A stretch of 31,895 nucleotides of DNA from an uncultured Eubacteriales bacterium (GTDB lineage Bacteria > Bacillota > Clostridia > Oscillospirales > CAG-272). Numbering within the stretch: position 1 is the first letter of the stretch; every line of letters starts with the position of its first letter. Below the pieces are notes generated by a model. That model had not been told where the DNA came from and searched no databases. It was given only the letters and a program-made list of their open reading frames with translations. The position numbers and the translations under genes are program-made. Location: NCBI GenBank assembly GCA_934393265.1, contig CAKRQL010000012.1, positions 1-31,895 on the forward strand. The letters run 5' to 3'. Positions 6,761 to 15,100 of this stretch are shown here, piece by piece.

Positions 6761-8635
6761 ATGGACAACGCAAGCAACATAATACTTAAGCTCCATGAAA
6801 AGGCAAACTCCCTGCCGCTCTGCCCCGGGGTCTATATCATGAAGGACGCGGGCGGCGGGGTCATCTACGTCGGGAAATCGAAAAAGCTCAAAAACCGCGT
6901 CACGTCCTACTTTACCGGGACAAACCACACCCCGAAGACCGAGCGCATGGTCTCGCTTGTCCGCGACTTTGATTATATTGTCTGCGACACCGAGATAGAG
7001 GCGCTCACCCTTGAGAACGTCTTAATAAAAAAGCACTCGCCGAAATACAACATAAAGCTGAAGGACGCGAAGTCCTACCCTTATATCAAGGTGAGCGCAG
7101 AGCCGTTCCCGCACATAACCGTTACAAGAGAGCGCAAGAGCGACTACGGAAGGTATTACGGCCCCTACCGCGGCACATCCGACGCCTACGGCGCAAGGGA
7201 CACGATAATGCGCGTCCTCGCCCTGCCGACCTGCCGTCTGACCTTCCCCCGCGACATCGGGAAGAGCCGCCCGTGTCTCTACCGCGATATGGGCAGATGT
7301 ATAGCCCCGTGTACCGGAAATATCACCGGTGAGGAGTACCGTGCAAGAATAAAGCAGGCTGAAACGGTGCTCGACGGCAATATAAAAGACGCGGTAGCGG
7401 GTATGCGGCAGGAAATGGAGGAAGCGGCGGAAAATCTCGAATTTGAGCGCGCCGCGCGCCTGCGTGACAGTATATCCGCGCTCGAAAAGCTTGCCGAGCG
7501 GCAGAAGGTCGTCGCCGACGAAAGAGTGTCACGCGATGTGTTTGCACTCTACAACTCCGGCACGGAGGGCGTGCTCGCCATGCTGTCCGTCCGCGGCGGC
7601 GCGCTCATAAACAAGAGCGAGTTTATCCTCTCCGCAGAGGAGCTGACGAGCCCGGAGGACGCGCTCCCGCTGATAGCCGACTACTATGAGTCGAGCGGCA
7701 GTCTGCCGAGGGAGATAATGCTTGACTTTGAGCTCACCGACGAGGACACCGAGCTCCTGTCAGAATATCTCTCGCTCGGTGCGCCGCATAAGGTGCGCGT
7801 CAGGGTGCCGAAGCGCGGGGACTCCAGAGCCCTGTGCGACATGGCGCTCGAGAACGCGAAGGAGCAGGCGCGGCAATCCCGCCTCGCGGACGAGCGGGAG
7901 AACAAGAGCGTCACCCGCCTCTCTGAGCTGCTCGGTCTCCCGAAAATCCCCCGCCGCATAGAAGCCTATGATATATCCAACCTCGGAAACGAGAACATAA
8001 CCGCCTCAATGGTCGTCTGCGAGGGCGGGCACGCGAAGAAGAGCGACTACCGCATTTTCAGAATAAAATCGACCGAAACGGCGGACGACTACCAATCGAT
8101 GCGCGAGACGCTGTCGCGCAGGCTCTCTCATATAGGCGACGGCTCCCCCTCTCTCGGTGAGTGTCCTGACCTCATTCTCCTTGACGGCGGCGAGGGGCAG
8201 GTCTCTGTCGTGCGGGAGGTAATGGCGGAGATGAATATCAATATCCCCCTCTTCGGTATGGTCAAGGACGACTATCACAAGACCCGCGCGCTGACCGACG
8301 GAGAGCGTGAAATATCAATAGCGCAGGAGCGCTCGGTGTACACTTTTGTTTACACCCTGCAGGAGGAGGTTCACCGCTTCGCCATAACCTCGATGTCAAA
8401 GGCAAAGCGCACGACCCTGTCCCGCTCGTCACTTGAAAAAATACCCGGCATAGGTGCGAAAAAGGCAAAGCTGTTGCTGCACGCCATGCCGCTTAAAGAA
8501 ATAAAAGTCGCCGCACCGGAGCGGCTCGCGGAAATACCCGGCATATCAGAGACAAACGCCCGGGAGATATATTCACACTTTCACGGAGGGGAAAATGCCC
8601 CCGCCCGGGAGAACGAAAAGGAGGAAAACAAATAA
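6761..8635 (+). CDS. uvrC: Excinuclease ABC subunit UvrC
   Basis: UvrC makes both incisions around a DNA lesion in nucleotide excision repair after UvrB loading. The 624-residue product has, in order: the GIY-YIG nuclease (about 20-100, GVYIMKD and VIYVGKSKKLKNRV), the UvrB-interacting UVR motif (about 205-240, LEFERAARLRD), the RNase H-like C-terminal nuclease (EAYDISNLGNENITASMVV, then LDGGEGQVS), and tandem helix-hairpin-helix motifs (IPGIGAKKAKLLL, IPGISETNAREIY). Its length is normal. I chose ATG 6761, with AAAGGAG 5 nt upstream, over an upstream TTG/ATG extension. The TAA overlaps the rsmD ATG by one base. Confidence 0.96.
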   Translation: MDNASNIILKLHEKANSLPLCPGVYIMKDAGGGVIYVGKSKKLKNRVTSYFTGTNHTPKTERMVSLVRDFDYIVCDTEIEALTLENVLIKKHSPKYNIKLKDAKSYPYIKVSAEPFPHITVTRERKSDYGRYYGPYRGTSDAYGARDTIMRVLALPTCRLTFPRDIGKSRPCLYRDMGRCIAPCTGNITGEEYRARIKQAETVLDGNIKDAVAGMRQEMEEAAENLEFERAARLRDSISALEKLAERQKVVADERVSRDVFALYNSGTEGVLAMLSVRGGALINKSEFILSAEELTSPEDALPLIADYYESSGSLPREIMLDFELTDEDTELLSEYLSLGAPHKVRVRVPKRGDSRALCDMALENAKEQARQSRLADERENKSVTRLSELLGLPKIPRRIEAYDISNLGNENITASMVVCEGGHAKKSDYRIFRIKSTETADDYQSMRETLSRRLSHIGDGSPSLGECPDLILLDGGEGQVSVVREVMAEMNINIPLFGMVKDDYHKTRALTDGEREISIAQERSVYTFVYTLQEEVHRFAITSMSKAKRTTLSRSSLEKIPGIGAKKAKLLLHAMPLKEIKVAAPERLAEIPGISETNAREIYSHFHGGENAPARENEKEENK

Positions 8636-9258
8636 TGGCAATGAGAATAATAACGGGAAAGGCAAAGGGAAAGCGGCTCGCCACCCTCGGGGGAGACACG
8701 ACCCGCCCGACCTCCGAGCGGATAAAGGAGGCTCTCTTCTCCTCTCTCCAGTTCGATATTGAGAACCGCCGGGTGCTTGATCTCTTTGCAGGGTGCGGGC
8801 AGCTCGGGCTCGAGGCTCTTTCCCGCGGTGCCGCCTCCTGCATGTTCATAGACTCCTCCCGCGAGGCTATGGAGGTAATAAAGAAAAACGCTGTCACCAC
8901 CGGGCTCTCCGCCGGCTGTCGCTATCTTGTCAGCGATTGCAAAAACTACATAAGGAAAGCCGGCGGCAGAGAAAGGTTTGACCTTATCCTCATCGACCCG
9001 CCCTACGACGCAATGTGCGCGACGGACGTGATGCTCCGCTGTATCAGAGCCGGCATTGCCGCCCCCGGCGCGATATTCGTGCTCGAGTGCGGAGAGGAGA
9101 GACCGGACAAAACCCTGCCCGAGTTCTCCTCGCTTGAGTGCCTGAAAGAGAATTTTTACGGCAAAAAGACCGCTCTCTATATTTTTCTGTACCGCCCCGG
9201 AAATTCAGGAGCTGACAGCGGAGAAAGCAAGGACAAAAATGACTTGGAGGCGGAATAA
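8635..9258 (+). CDS. rsmD: 16S rRNA (guanine-966-N2)-methyltransferase RsmD
   Basis: RsmD methylates G966 of 16S rRNA in the assembled 30S subunit using S-adenosylmethionine. The 207-residue protein begins MRIITGKAKGKRL, has the characteristic RPTSERIKEALFSSL, an SAM-binding motif VLDLFAGCGQLGLEAL (47-62), and the catalytic DPPY (121-124). ATG 8635 and ATG 8641 are both possible; AAGGAGG lies 12 nt upstream of the first. The C-terminal 20 residues are a polar, acidic tail. It overlaps uvrC and coaD by one base each, and the rsmD-coaD pair is conserved in Firmicutes. Confidence 0.94.
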   Translation: MAMRIITGKAKGKRLATLGGDTTRPTSERIKEALFSSLQFDIENRRVLDLFAGCGQLGLEALSRGAASCMFIDSSREAMEVIKKNAVTTGLSAGCRYLVSDCKNYIRKAGGRERFDLILIDPPYDAMCATDVMLRCIRAGIAAPGAIFVLECGEERPDKTLPEFSSLECLKENFYGKKTALYIFLYRPGNSGADSGESKDKNDLEAE

Positions 9259-9806
9259 TGGAGCACCCGTGTATAGTTTTCCGCGATATGTCGGAGCCCG
9301 CGGGCTTTGAGCGGAGGGATGAAGCCGTTATCCTCCCCGGGAGCTTCGACCCCCCGACGCTCGGGCACCTCGAGGTGATACGGCGCGCGGCGGAGATCTT
9401 CCCGGCGGTATACGTGACGGTCTTTCAGAACCCCGATAAGCACTGTATGTTCACGCCGGAGGAGCGGGCAATGATGCTCGCCTCGGCTACCGACGAATAC
9501 GAGAACGTCCTCCCCACCTATTCCCTCGGCTTTGTCGCGCAGTACGCGCGCGAGCATAAAGTGCGTCGCCTCGTCAAGGGCTACCGCGGTGAAGACGATA
9601 TCGACTATGAAATCTCGCAGGCGGAGTGGAATTACAGAATGGGCGGACTTATAACCGAGCTCTGGCTCGCGCCCGAGGCACTGCGCTCCGTCTCCTCTAC
9701 CGAGGCGCGCCGCCGCCTCATCTCCGGGGAGCCGACGGATGGTATACTCTCGCCGGAGGTCCTCGGAGTTATCCGGCATCTGCGTGAGAAAAAAGGCAAG
9801 TTATAA
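9258..9806 (+). CDS. coaD: Phosphopantetheine adenylyltransferase CoaD, somewhat divergent
   Basis: CoaD transfers AMP from ATP to 4'-phosphopantetheine, the penultimate step of coenzyme A synthesis. The nucleotidyltransferase motif is PGSFDPPTLGH (residues 27-37, with His37 in the T/HxGH position); the usual form is PGSFDPITNGH. NPDKHCMFTPEER supplies the conserved Lys, and VSSTEAR corresponds to the ISSTxVR motif near the C-terminus. The segment usually written RGLR-x-x-x-DFEYE reads KGYRGEDDIDYE, so the first Arg is Lys. About 20 extra N-terminal residues precede the fold; an ATG at 9288 is an alternative start. Position after rsmD supports the assignment. Confidence 0.86.
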   Translation: MEHPCIVFRDMSEPAGFERRDEAVILPGSFDPPTLGHLEVIRRAAEIFPAVYVTVFQNPDKHCMFTPEERAMMLASATDEYENVLPTYSLGFVAQYAREHKVRRLVKGYRGEDDIDYEISQAEWNYRMGGLITELWLAPEALRSVSSTEARRRLISGEPTDGILSPEVLGVIRHLREKKGKL

Positions 9807-9862
9807 GCTACGGCGCCGCCATGCGGTACTCACCGCAGGAAAAAAATACGAAACTTCGCGCG

Positions 9863-9887
9863 TGCGCGCCTTGACTTCGCGCGCGCA
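9863..9887. promoter_or_regulatory. Inverted repeat around the pheS -35 element
   Basis: TGCGCGC (9863-9869) and GCGCGCA (9881-9887) flank the -35 hexamer. A direct repeat ACTTCGCGCG also occurs at 9853-9862 and 9874-9883. It could be an operator or a side effect of a GC repeat. Confidence 0.35.
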
Positions 9888-9899
9888 TTGCTGTATAAT
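9871..9899 (+). promoter_or_regulatory. Sigma-A-type promoter for pheST
   Basis: TTGACT (9871-9876), a 17-nt spacer and TATAAT (9894-9899). Transcription should begin near 9906, leaving a leader of about 50 nt. That is too short for a T-box. Confidence 0.88.
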
Positions 9900-9954
9900 T
9901 GACATTAAATAACACCGAAATCTTCATAAAAGCTCAAAAAGAAGGATTTAAGCA

Positions 9955-10977
9955 ATGAGAGAACTTATCGAAAAACTGAAAAGTCTCTTTGAGTCGAAGC
10001 TCTCCGCGGCGTCGAGCGACGAGGAGATAGAGGAGCTCCGCCTTGAATTTACCGGCAAAAAGGGACATATAGCGGAGCTCATGCAGAAGCTCCGTGACGC
10101 CTCCGACAAAAAAGAGGCGGGACAGCTCATAAACAAATTCAAGACCGAGGTCGAGGCGAAGATTGCCGCGGCAAAGGCAGAGAGAGAAAAAGCGGCTATC
10201 GCGGCGCAGGTCCGCTCCGCAAAGAAGTTCAACCCGACGCTCAATATGAGGCGGCAGCCGGGCTCCTATCACCCGATAACCCTCGCCACAAAGGAGGTCG
10301 AGGATATATTCCGCGGCATGGGCTTCACGGTCGAGGACTATAACGAGATTGTCGACGATTACGAGTGCTTTGAGTCGCTGAATATACCGAAGCACCATCC
10401 CGCCCGCGACATGCAGGACACCTATTATCTTGAAAACGGGCAGCTCTTGAAAACCCAGACCTCTGCCGCGCAGAATGCGATAATGAAAAAGTACGGCGCG
10501 CCGCTCCGCGCCATATTCCCCGGCAGATGCTTCAGAAACGAGTCTACCGACGCCTGCCACGAAAACACCTTCTTCCAGATGGAGGGAATGATGATAGACG
10601 AGAACATCTCTATCTCCAACCTCATCTACTTTATGAAAACCATGCTCTCCGAGGTGTTCAGAAGAGATATAAAGGTAAGGCTCCGTCCCGGGTTCTTCCC
10701 GTTTGTCGAGCCGGGCTTTGAGCTTGACATAAACTGTCTTATCTGCGGCGGCGCGGGCTGCCCGTCCTGCAAGAACTCCGGCTGGCTCGAGCTCTGTCCC
10801 TGCGGCATGATACACCCGAACGTGCTCCGCGAGGGCGGAATAGATACCGAAAAGTACACCGGCTTTGCCTTCGGTCTCGGTCTAACGAGGCTTGCAATGA
10901 TGAAGTACGGCGTAAAGGATATTCGCGATTTCAACAGCGGGAGCCTTGATTCCCTCTCGCAGTTTGAGGCGCTGTAA
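9955..10977 (+). CDS. pheS: Phenylalanyl-tRNA synthetase alpha subunit
   Basis: With PheT this forms the alpha2-beta2 enzyme that charges tRNA-Phe. The 340-residue protein has the N-terminal tRNA-binding coiled coil (about 1-85). The class II core follows: HPARDMQDTYY, motif 2 FRNESTDACHENTFFQMEG, and motif 3 FAFGLGLTRLAMMKYGVKDIR. A Cys-rich insertion (CLICGGAGCPSC, then CPCGMIHP) is shared by many firmicute PheS proteins and could bind zinc. The ribosome binding site is AAGAAGG. pheT follows after 12 nt. Confidence 0.96.
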   Translation: MRELIEKLKSLFESKLSAASSDEEIEELRLEFTGKKGHIAELMQKLRDASDKKEAGQLINKFKTEVEAKIAAAKAEREKAAIAAQVRSAKKFNPTLNMRRQPGSYHPITLATKEVEDIFRGMGFTVEDYNEIVDDYECFESLNIPKHHPARDMQDTYYLENGQLLKTQTSAAQNAIMKKYGAPLRAIFPGRCFRNESTDACHENTFFQMEGMMIDENISISNLIYFMKTMLSEVFRRDIKVRLRPGFFPFVEPGFELDINCLICGGAGCPSCKNSGWLELCPCGMIHPNVLREGGIDTEKYTGFAFGLGLTRLAMMKYGVKDIRDFNSGSLDSLSQFEAL

Positions 10978-10989
10978 GGAGGACGGAAA

Positions 10990-13365
10990 ATGTTTTTATC
11001 AATGAACTGGATAGGCGATTTCGTTGACCTTACCGGGCTTGACAGACGGTCGCTCATAAGAAACTTTACCCTCTCCACCGCCGAGGTTGAGGACATATAC
11101 GAGAAGGGCACGGATACGCACGGCGTCATCGCCGCGTCTATAATAACCGTAGACCCGCACCCGAACTCAAAAAAGCTCCACCTCTTAACGGTTGATACCG
11201 GCTCCGGAATACTCAACGTCGTCTGCGGCGCGCCGAACGTCCGCCCGGGAATGAAAGTTGCTTTTGCCCCGTCCGGGAGCGCCGTGTGCGGCAAGGAGAT
11301 TACCACCGCCACCGTCGGCGGCTATACCTCGCAGGGCATGTGCTGCTCGGAGGCTGAGCTCGGTATAAGCGACAGCAGCTCCGGGCTGTTTGAGATAACC
11401 GACGACATCCCGCTCGGCACCGACTTAAAAACCGTCTACGATATAGACGATATAGTCTTTGAGGTAGATAACAAGTCGCTGACGAACCGCCCCGACCTCT
11501 GGGGTCACTTCGGCATAGCCCGCGAGCTTGCAACCATAACCGGCAGACCGTTAAAGGCTCCGAAAACCGTCGATCTCGGCAGATATTCACTCCTTCCCGA
11601 GGTGCCCGTTGACGTCCGTGCGACGGAGCTCGTATGGCGCTATACCGCCATTGCGATTGACAATATAAAGCGAAAGACCTCCCCGGTCAATATGCGCATC
11701 CGCCTCTTCTATTGCGGCTCCCGCGCTATAAACCTCCTTGCCGACCTTACGAACTACGTAATGCTCGAGCTCGGACAGCCGATGCACGCCTTTGACAGGC
11801 ACCGCGTCGAGAAAATAGAGGTGCAGACCCCCGCCGGGGACGGGACATTCGTAACCCTCGACGGCGTCTCCCGCAAGACCGATAAAAATACCCTCCTTAT
11901 CACCTCGGGCGACACGCCCGTTGCGCTTGCCGGTATAATGGGCGGCGACGCATCGAAGATAGAAGATGATACCGACTCCCTGCTTCTTGAGTCCGCGACC
12001 TTTGACGGCGTATGCGTCCGCAAGACCTCATCGAGAATAGGTCTGCGTACCGATGCGTCAATGAGATACGAGAAGATGCTCGACCCCGAGCTCTGTGCGA
12101 CGGCGAGCGCGAGATTTATATATCTCCTCACCGAAAACGACCCGGGCGCAAGGGTCGTCTCCCGCTTCTCCGACTGCTATGTCCGTCACTACCCGAAGAT
12201 AACCCTTGACTTCGATAAAAAGTACGTGGATCGATACACGGGTATAGACATTCCCTCGGATACGATAGAAAAAACGCTCACCGGTCTCGGCTTCGGAATA
12301 AAGCGGAGCGGCGACTCCTTCTCGGTCACCGTCCCCACGTGGCGCGCAACGAAGGACGTCACGATAAAGGCGGATATAATCGAGGAGATAACCCGAATAT
12401 ACGGCTATGACAACTTTGAGATATTCACATCCGTGAGCCCCCTGCGCCCGGTGCGTACCGAGGTGCAGAAGAGCGACGAGGACAGAATAAAGGATATACT
12501 CGTAAAGAGCTACCGCCTCCACGAGGTACATTCCTATATCTGGTCTGACGAGGCGGAAAACTCCGCCCTCGGTATCACAACGCCGGAGAACGTGAAAATA
12601 ATAAACGCACAGACGCCGGAGCACAGATATATCCGCCGCTCGATGATCCCGACGCTTCTCTCTTTCGTGGCGAAGAACCGCACCTTCTCCGACACTTTCG
12701 GAATATTCGAGATAGGTCATACCGCAGAGGGCTATCTTCCCTCCGGTCGTGCAAACGAGATAAAGAAGCTCGGCGTCGTCCTCTTCTCAAGGAGCGGCGA
12801 GGAGCAGTCGCTCTTCTCCGACGCGACGAATGCGATATGCGAGATAATAGCCGACACGCTCCATAAGACCCCGGACTTCACGGTTGCGGAGACCGAAACC
12901 GATTACCAGCACCCGGAGAACATGTTCAGAATAGTTGTTGACGGCGTCGACCTCGGCTACCTCTCCTCTGCTTACCCGACCGTTACGGCGGCAATAGACA
13001 AAAAGTGCGCGATAGTATTCTTTGAGATAAACACAGACGCGCTCGCAAAGCTCATGGTAAAGCCGATACATTACACCGAGCCGACGAAATTCCCCGGCAT
13101 AGATATAGACCTCACCTTTACGGTGAATATCGCTACGGTGAACTTCAATGTCCTGCGCGAGGCGGCAGAGAGCGTCTGCTCCCCGCTCCTTTCCGGTGTC
13201 CGCGTAAAGGATATATACGGCGAGGGGGCTGTCGCGGCGCTGACCGTCCGCTTCTCCTTCGAATCGCCGGAGCGCACGCTGACAAAGTCCGAGCTCCAGC
13301 CGAATATAACCGCCATAATAGATAAGTTTGCGGAGTACGGCATAGTCTGCAAGAGCGTGCTCTGA
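10990..13365 (+). CDS. pheT: Phenylalanyl-tRNA synthetase beta subunit
   Basis: The beta subunit recognises tRNA-Phe and carries the editing site that hydrolyses Tyr-tRNA-Phe. The 791-residue length is normal for the full form. Domains in order: N-terminal domain (MFLSMNWIGDFVDL), EMAP/tRNA-binding domain (about 40-150, VDPHPNSKKLHLLTVDTG), B3/B4 editing domain (about 200-390, including LTNYVMLELGQPMHAFD), B5 domain (about 400-470), the catalytic-like core, and the C-terminal ferredoxin-fold anticodon-binding domain (from about 700, FPGIDIDLTF). The ribosome binding site is AAGGAGG. It shares the pheS promoter and ends before the bidirectional terminator at 13411. Confidence 0.96.
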   Translation: MFLSMNWIGDFVDLTGLDRRSLIRNFTLSTAEVEDIYEKGTDTHGVIAASIITVDPHPNSKKLHLLTVDTGSGILNVVCGAPNVRPGMKVAFAPSGSAVCGKEITTATVGGYTSQGMCCSEAELGISDSSSGLFEITDDIPLGTDLKTVYDIDDIVFEVDNKSLTNRPDLWGHFGIARELATITGRPLKAPKTVDLGRYSLLPEVPVDVRATELVWRYTAIAIDNIKRKTSPVNMRIRLFYCGSRAINLLADLTNYVMLELGQPMHAFDRHRVEKIEVQTPAGDGTFVTLDGVSRKTDKNTLLITSGDTPVALAGIMGGDASKIEDDTDSLLLESATFDGVCVRKTSSRIGLRTDASMRYEKMLDPELCATASARFIYLLTENDPGARVVSRFSDCYVRHYPKITLDFDKKYVDRYTGIDIPSDTIEKTLTGLGFGIKRSGDSFSVTVPTWRATKDVTIKADIIEEITRIYGYDNFEIFTSVSPLRPVRTEVQKSDEDRIKDILVKSYRLHEVHSYIWSDEAENSALGITTPENVKIINAQTPEHRYIRRSMIPTLLSFVAKNRTFSDTFGIFEIGHTAEGYLPSGRANEIKKLGVVLFSRSGEEQSLFSDATNAICEIIADTLHKTPDFTVAETETDYQHPENMFRIVVDGVDLGYLSSAYPTVTAAIDKKCAIVFFEINTDALAKLMVKPIHYTEPTKFPGIDIDLTFTVNIATVNFNVLREAAESVCSPLLSGVRVKDIYGEGAVAALTVRFSFESPERTLTKSELQPNITAIIDKFAEYGIVCKSVL

Positions 13366-13410
13366 TAATAACCGCGCCGGGAGGCGCAAAACCGAAAAAT
13401 CATAACAAAA

Positions 13411-13450
13411 GGCAGCCAAAAGCGCACCGCGCCTAAGGCTGCCACATTTT
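13411..13450. terminator. Bidirectional terminator between pheT and the glycosyltransferase
   Basis: GGCAGCC (13411-13417) and GGCTGCC (13437-13443) enclose a nested GCGC-ACC-GCGC stem. ATTTTTT follows on plus and TTTTGTT on minus, suiting the convergent genes. Confidence 0.85.
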
Positions 13451-13477
13451 TTATAGGTTGATATTATAGGTTGATAT
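13451..13477. repeat. Short tandem duplication (13-nt period)
   Basis: TTATAGGTTGATAT occurs twice in direct orientation (13451-13464 and 13464-13477), just after the terminator. It is probably replication slippage. The rest of the gap to 13537 shows nothing else. Confidence 0.85.
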
Positions 13478-13537
13478 CGGAAATAATTCCAGTCTGCGAA
13501 CCAAAAGAAAATTTTCCCGCGGGGTCATTCCGGAATA

Positions 13538-14842
13538 TCACTTGCTCATTGCCTCGTCGCGGCTCCCGGTCTCCTCGCTGTCCTTGTGCATATCCTCAAT
13601 ATTCACCGCCTTTGTATGGCGGATAGGCTTCCACTGCGCCTTTGCAAAGAAAGCGCAGAAAGCTATCGGAACGTATGTGAACATGTAAAGCGGGAACAGA
13701 ATCACCGAAAGTATCTTCCAGCCGGTGCCGGCCTTTATTCTCTTCCATTCCTTCCCCACAGTCAGTGCGGCGTGGAGCAGCAGCAGCAGATACACGGCTA
13801 CAATCGAGGAACCCGCGCTCGCAAGCATGCTGATAAAATGCGACGGCGAGAACGCCGTCACCGCGAGCGCAACGACGTTTACAACCATGAAAAATACGGA
13901 CATGATATAAGCCGGGGCAATAGACATAAGCAGGTCGAAGCAGGAGAGGAAATTCCCGTTTTTCATGCCGGAAAAGAGCTTTTTCACATAGCCGCAAAAG
14001 ACTTGTATTCCGCCCTTCGCCCATCTTATCCGCTGGTTCCAGGACTGAACAAAGCTCGTCGTCTGCTCATCGTAAAAGGTCGCGTCCGGGCAGTAGCCGA
14101 AGCGATAGCCCCGCGCCGCGGAGCAGGCTGTGAACTCCGTGTCCTCCGTCAGCATATGGAACGGCCAGCCGCCGTATTCCTTCTTTATCTTATTTGAAAG
14201 CATAAAGCCCGTGCCCGCGACAACCGAGCAGGTGCCTATCTTCATTCTCGCGTCGTTAAGTATCGTGCTGTCGCGTATGAACCAGAGCCCCTGCCCGGCT
14301 GAGAGCCAGTTGTCGCCGTAATTCTTCGCATTGCGGAAGCCCGCAACAACATCGTATCCGTCCGAGAAGGTTTTGTTCATCTCAGATATGAAATTCAGCT
14401 CCGAGATATTGTCAGCGTCAAAGACGAAAAATGCGTCAAAGGCATCCTCACCGTAGTCTCTGTCTATATTTGAAAGCAGAAAATTTATGGCGTAGCCCTT
14501 GCCTATCTCCTCGGTATTATGCCGCTCGTATACCGTCGCGCCGCGCTCTTTCGCGACCTCTGCCGTACCGTCTGTGCAGTTGTCGGCGACAACGAATATT
14601 TTTATCAGCTCCTGCGGATAGTCCTGCGCCTTTATGTTGTCGATAAGCTGCCCTATGACACTCTCCTCGTTTCTCGCCGACACAAGCACGGCATAGCTGT
14701 GAAGCGTCGCCTCTCCCTTATGCGGCTTCTTCTTTACGCAGATAGCTATTATCGTATAAACCAGCTGATAAAAGTAGCAGATACCGAATACCGCGGTCCC
14801 GACAAGGTTCAGCCAGAAAATTACATTCATAAATATATCCAT
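13538..14842 (-). CDS. Processive family 2 glycosyltransferase, membrane bound
   Basis: This is a 434-residue protein with an N-terminal membrane segment (about 8-33), a cytosolic GT2 domain, and three or more C-terminal membrane segments. Motifs of the processive beta-glycan synthase type are in order: SARNEE (55-60), DNCTDGT (87-93), FDADN (141-145), LTEDTEF (231-237) and QRIRW (270-274). These match the D, DxD, TED and QxxRW signature of hyaluronan, cellulose and poly-GlcNAc synthases. It probably polymerises a nucleotide-sugar into an exported glycan; the sugar cannot be told. I chose ATG 14842, with GGGGGAG 8 nt upstream. It has its own promoter and no partner genes. The C-terminal tail is polar. 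Confidence 0.85.
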   Translation of the reverse strand: MDIFMNVIFWLNLVGTAVFGICYFYQLVYTIIAICVKKKPHKGEATLHSYAVLVSARNEESVIGQLIDNIKAQDYPQELIKIFVVADNCTDGTAEVAKERGATVYERHNTEEIGKGYAINFLLSNIDRDYGEDAFDAFFVFDADNISELNFISEMNKTFSDGYDVVAGFRNAKNYGDNWLSAGQGLWFIRDSTILNDARMKIGTCSVVAGTGFMLSNKIKKEYGGWPFHMLTEDTEFTACSAARGYRFGYCPDATFYDEQTTSFVQSWNQRIRWAKGGIQVFCGYVKKLFSGMKNGNFLSCFDLLMSIAPAYIMSVFFMVVNVVALAVTAFSPSHFISMLASAGSSIVAVYLLLLLHAALTVGKEWKRIKAGTGWKILSVILFPLYMFTYVPIAFCAFFAKAQWKPIRHTKAVNIEDMHKDSEETGSRDEAMSK

Positions 14843-14892
14843 GGCAAAATCTCCCCCACCGGGCAGGCTTTGTTTTCCCGGTGACAACGCCT

Positions 14893-14922
14893 ATTTTACC
14901 ACACACACCCGCTTATCCGCAA
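14893..14922 (-). promoter_or_regulatory. Promoter for the glycosyltransferase gene
   Basis: On minus, TTGCGG (14917-14922), an 18-nt spacer and TAAAAT (14893-14898). A 7-bp inverted repeat, ACACCCG (14905-14911) and CGGGTGT (14931-14937), straddles the -35 and may be an operator. Confidence 0.6.
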
Positions 14923-15015
14923 TAAATCTTCGGGTGTTTTAATAATATTTCATTTTGTCGCATATTCATTTTTGACGGAGATTTTAGTTACGCCGGCGTT
15001 TTTGCCTTTTTAATG

Positions 15016-15044
15016 TTGACAATAAAAGAATTGTGTGATAGAAT
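15016..15044 (+). promoter_or_regulatory. Sigma-A-type promoter for mntP
   Basis: A perfect TTGACA (15016-15021), a 17-nt spacer and TAGAAT (15039-15044). The leader before the ATG is only about 50 nt. Confidence 0.85.
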
Positions 15045-15053
15045 GACAGGAAT

Positions 15054-15095
15054 CGACGGTGAGACCGGGAGCCGGAAAAAAGACCGTCGCGGAGG
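15054..15095 (+). promoter_or_regulatory. Leader hairpin abutting the mntP ribosome binding site
   Basis: CGACGGT (15054-15060) and ACCGTCG (15083-15089) form a perfect 7-bp stem with a CCGG-GAG-CCGG element in its loop. GGAGG (15091-15095) begins one base after it. It may affect initiation. It lacks the length and conserved bases of a yybP-ykoY manganese riboswitch. Confidence 0.5.
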
Positions 15096-15100
15096 ATAAA

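Noticed and set aside
9807..9954. T-box riboswitch before pheS
   Set aside because: The promoter at 9871-9899 leaves about 50 nt of leader, with no specifier stem or antiterminator sequence.
9934..10815. 293-codon open frame on minus opposite pheS
   Set aside because: Complete antisense overlap with an unmistakable PheS; no recognisable features.
14943..15100. yybP-ykoY manganese riboswitch before mntP
   Set aside because: The leader from the mapped -10 is about 50 nt and lacks the conserved loop bases; only a small hairpin is present.
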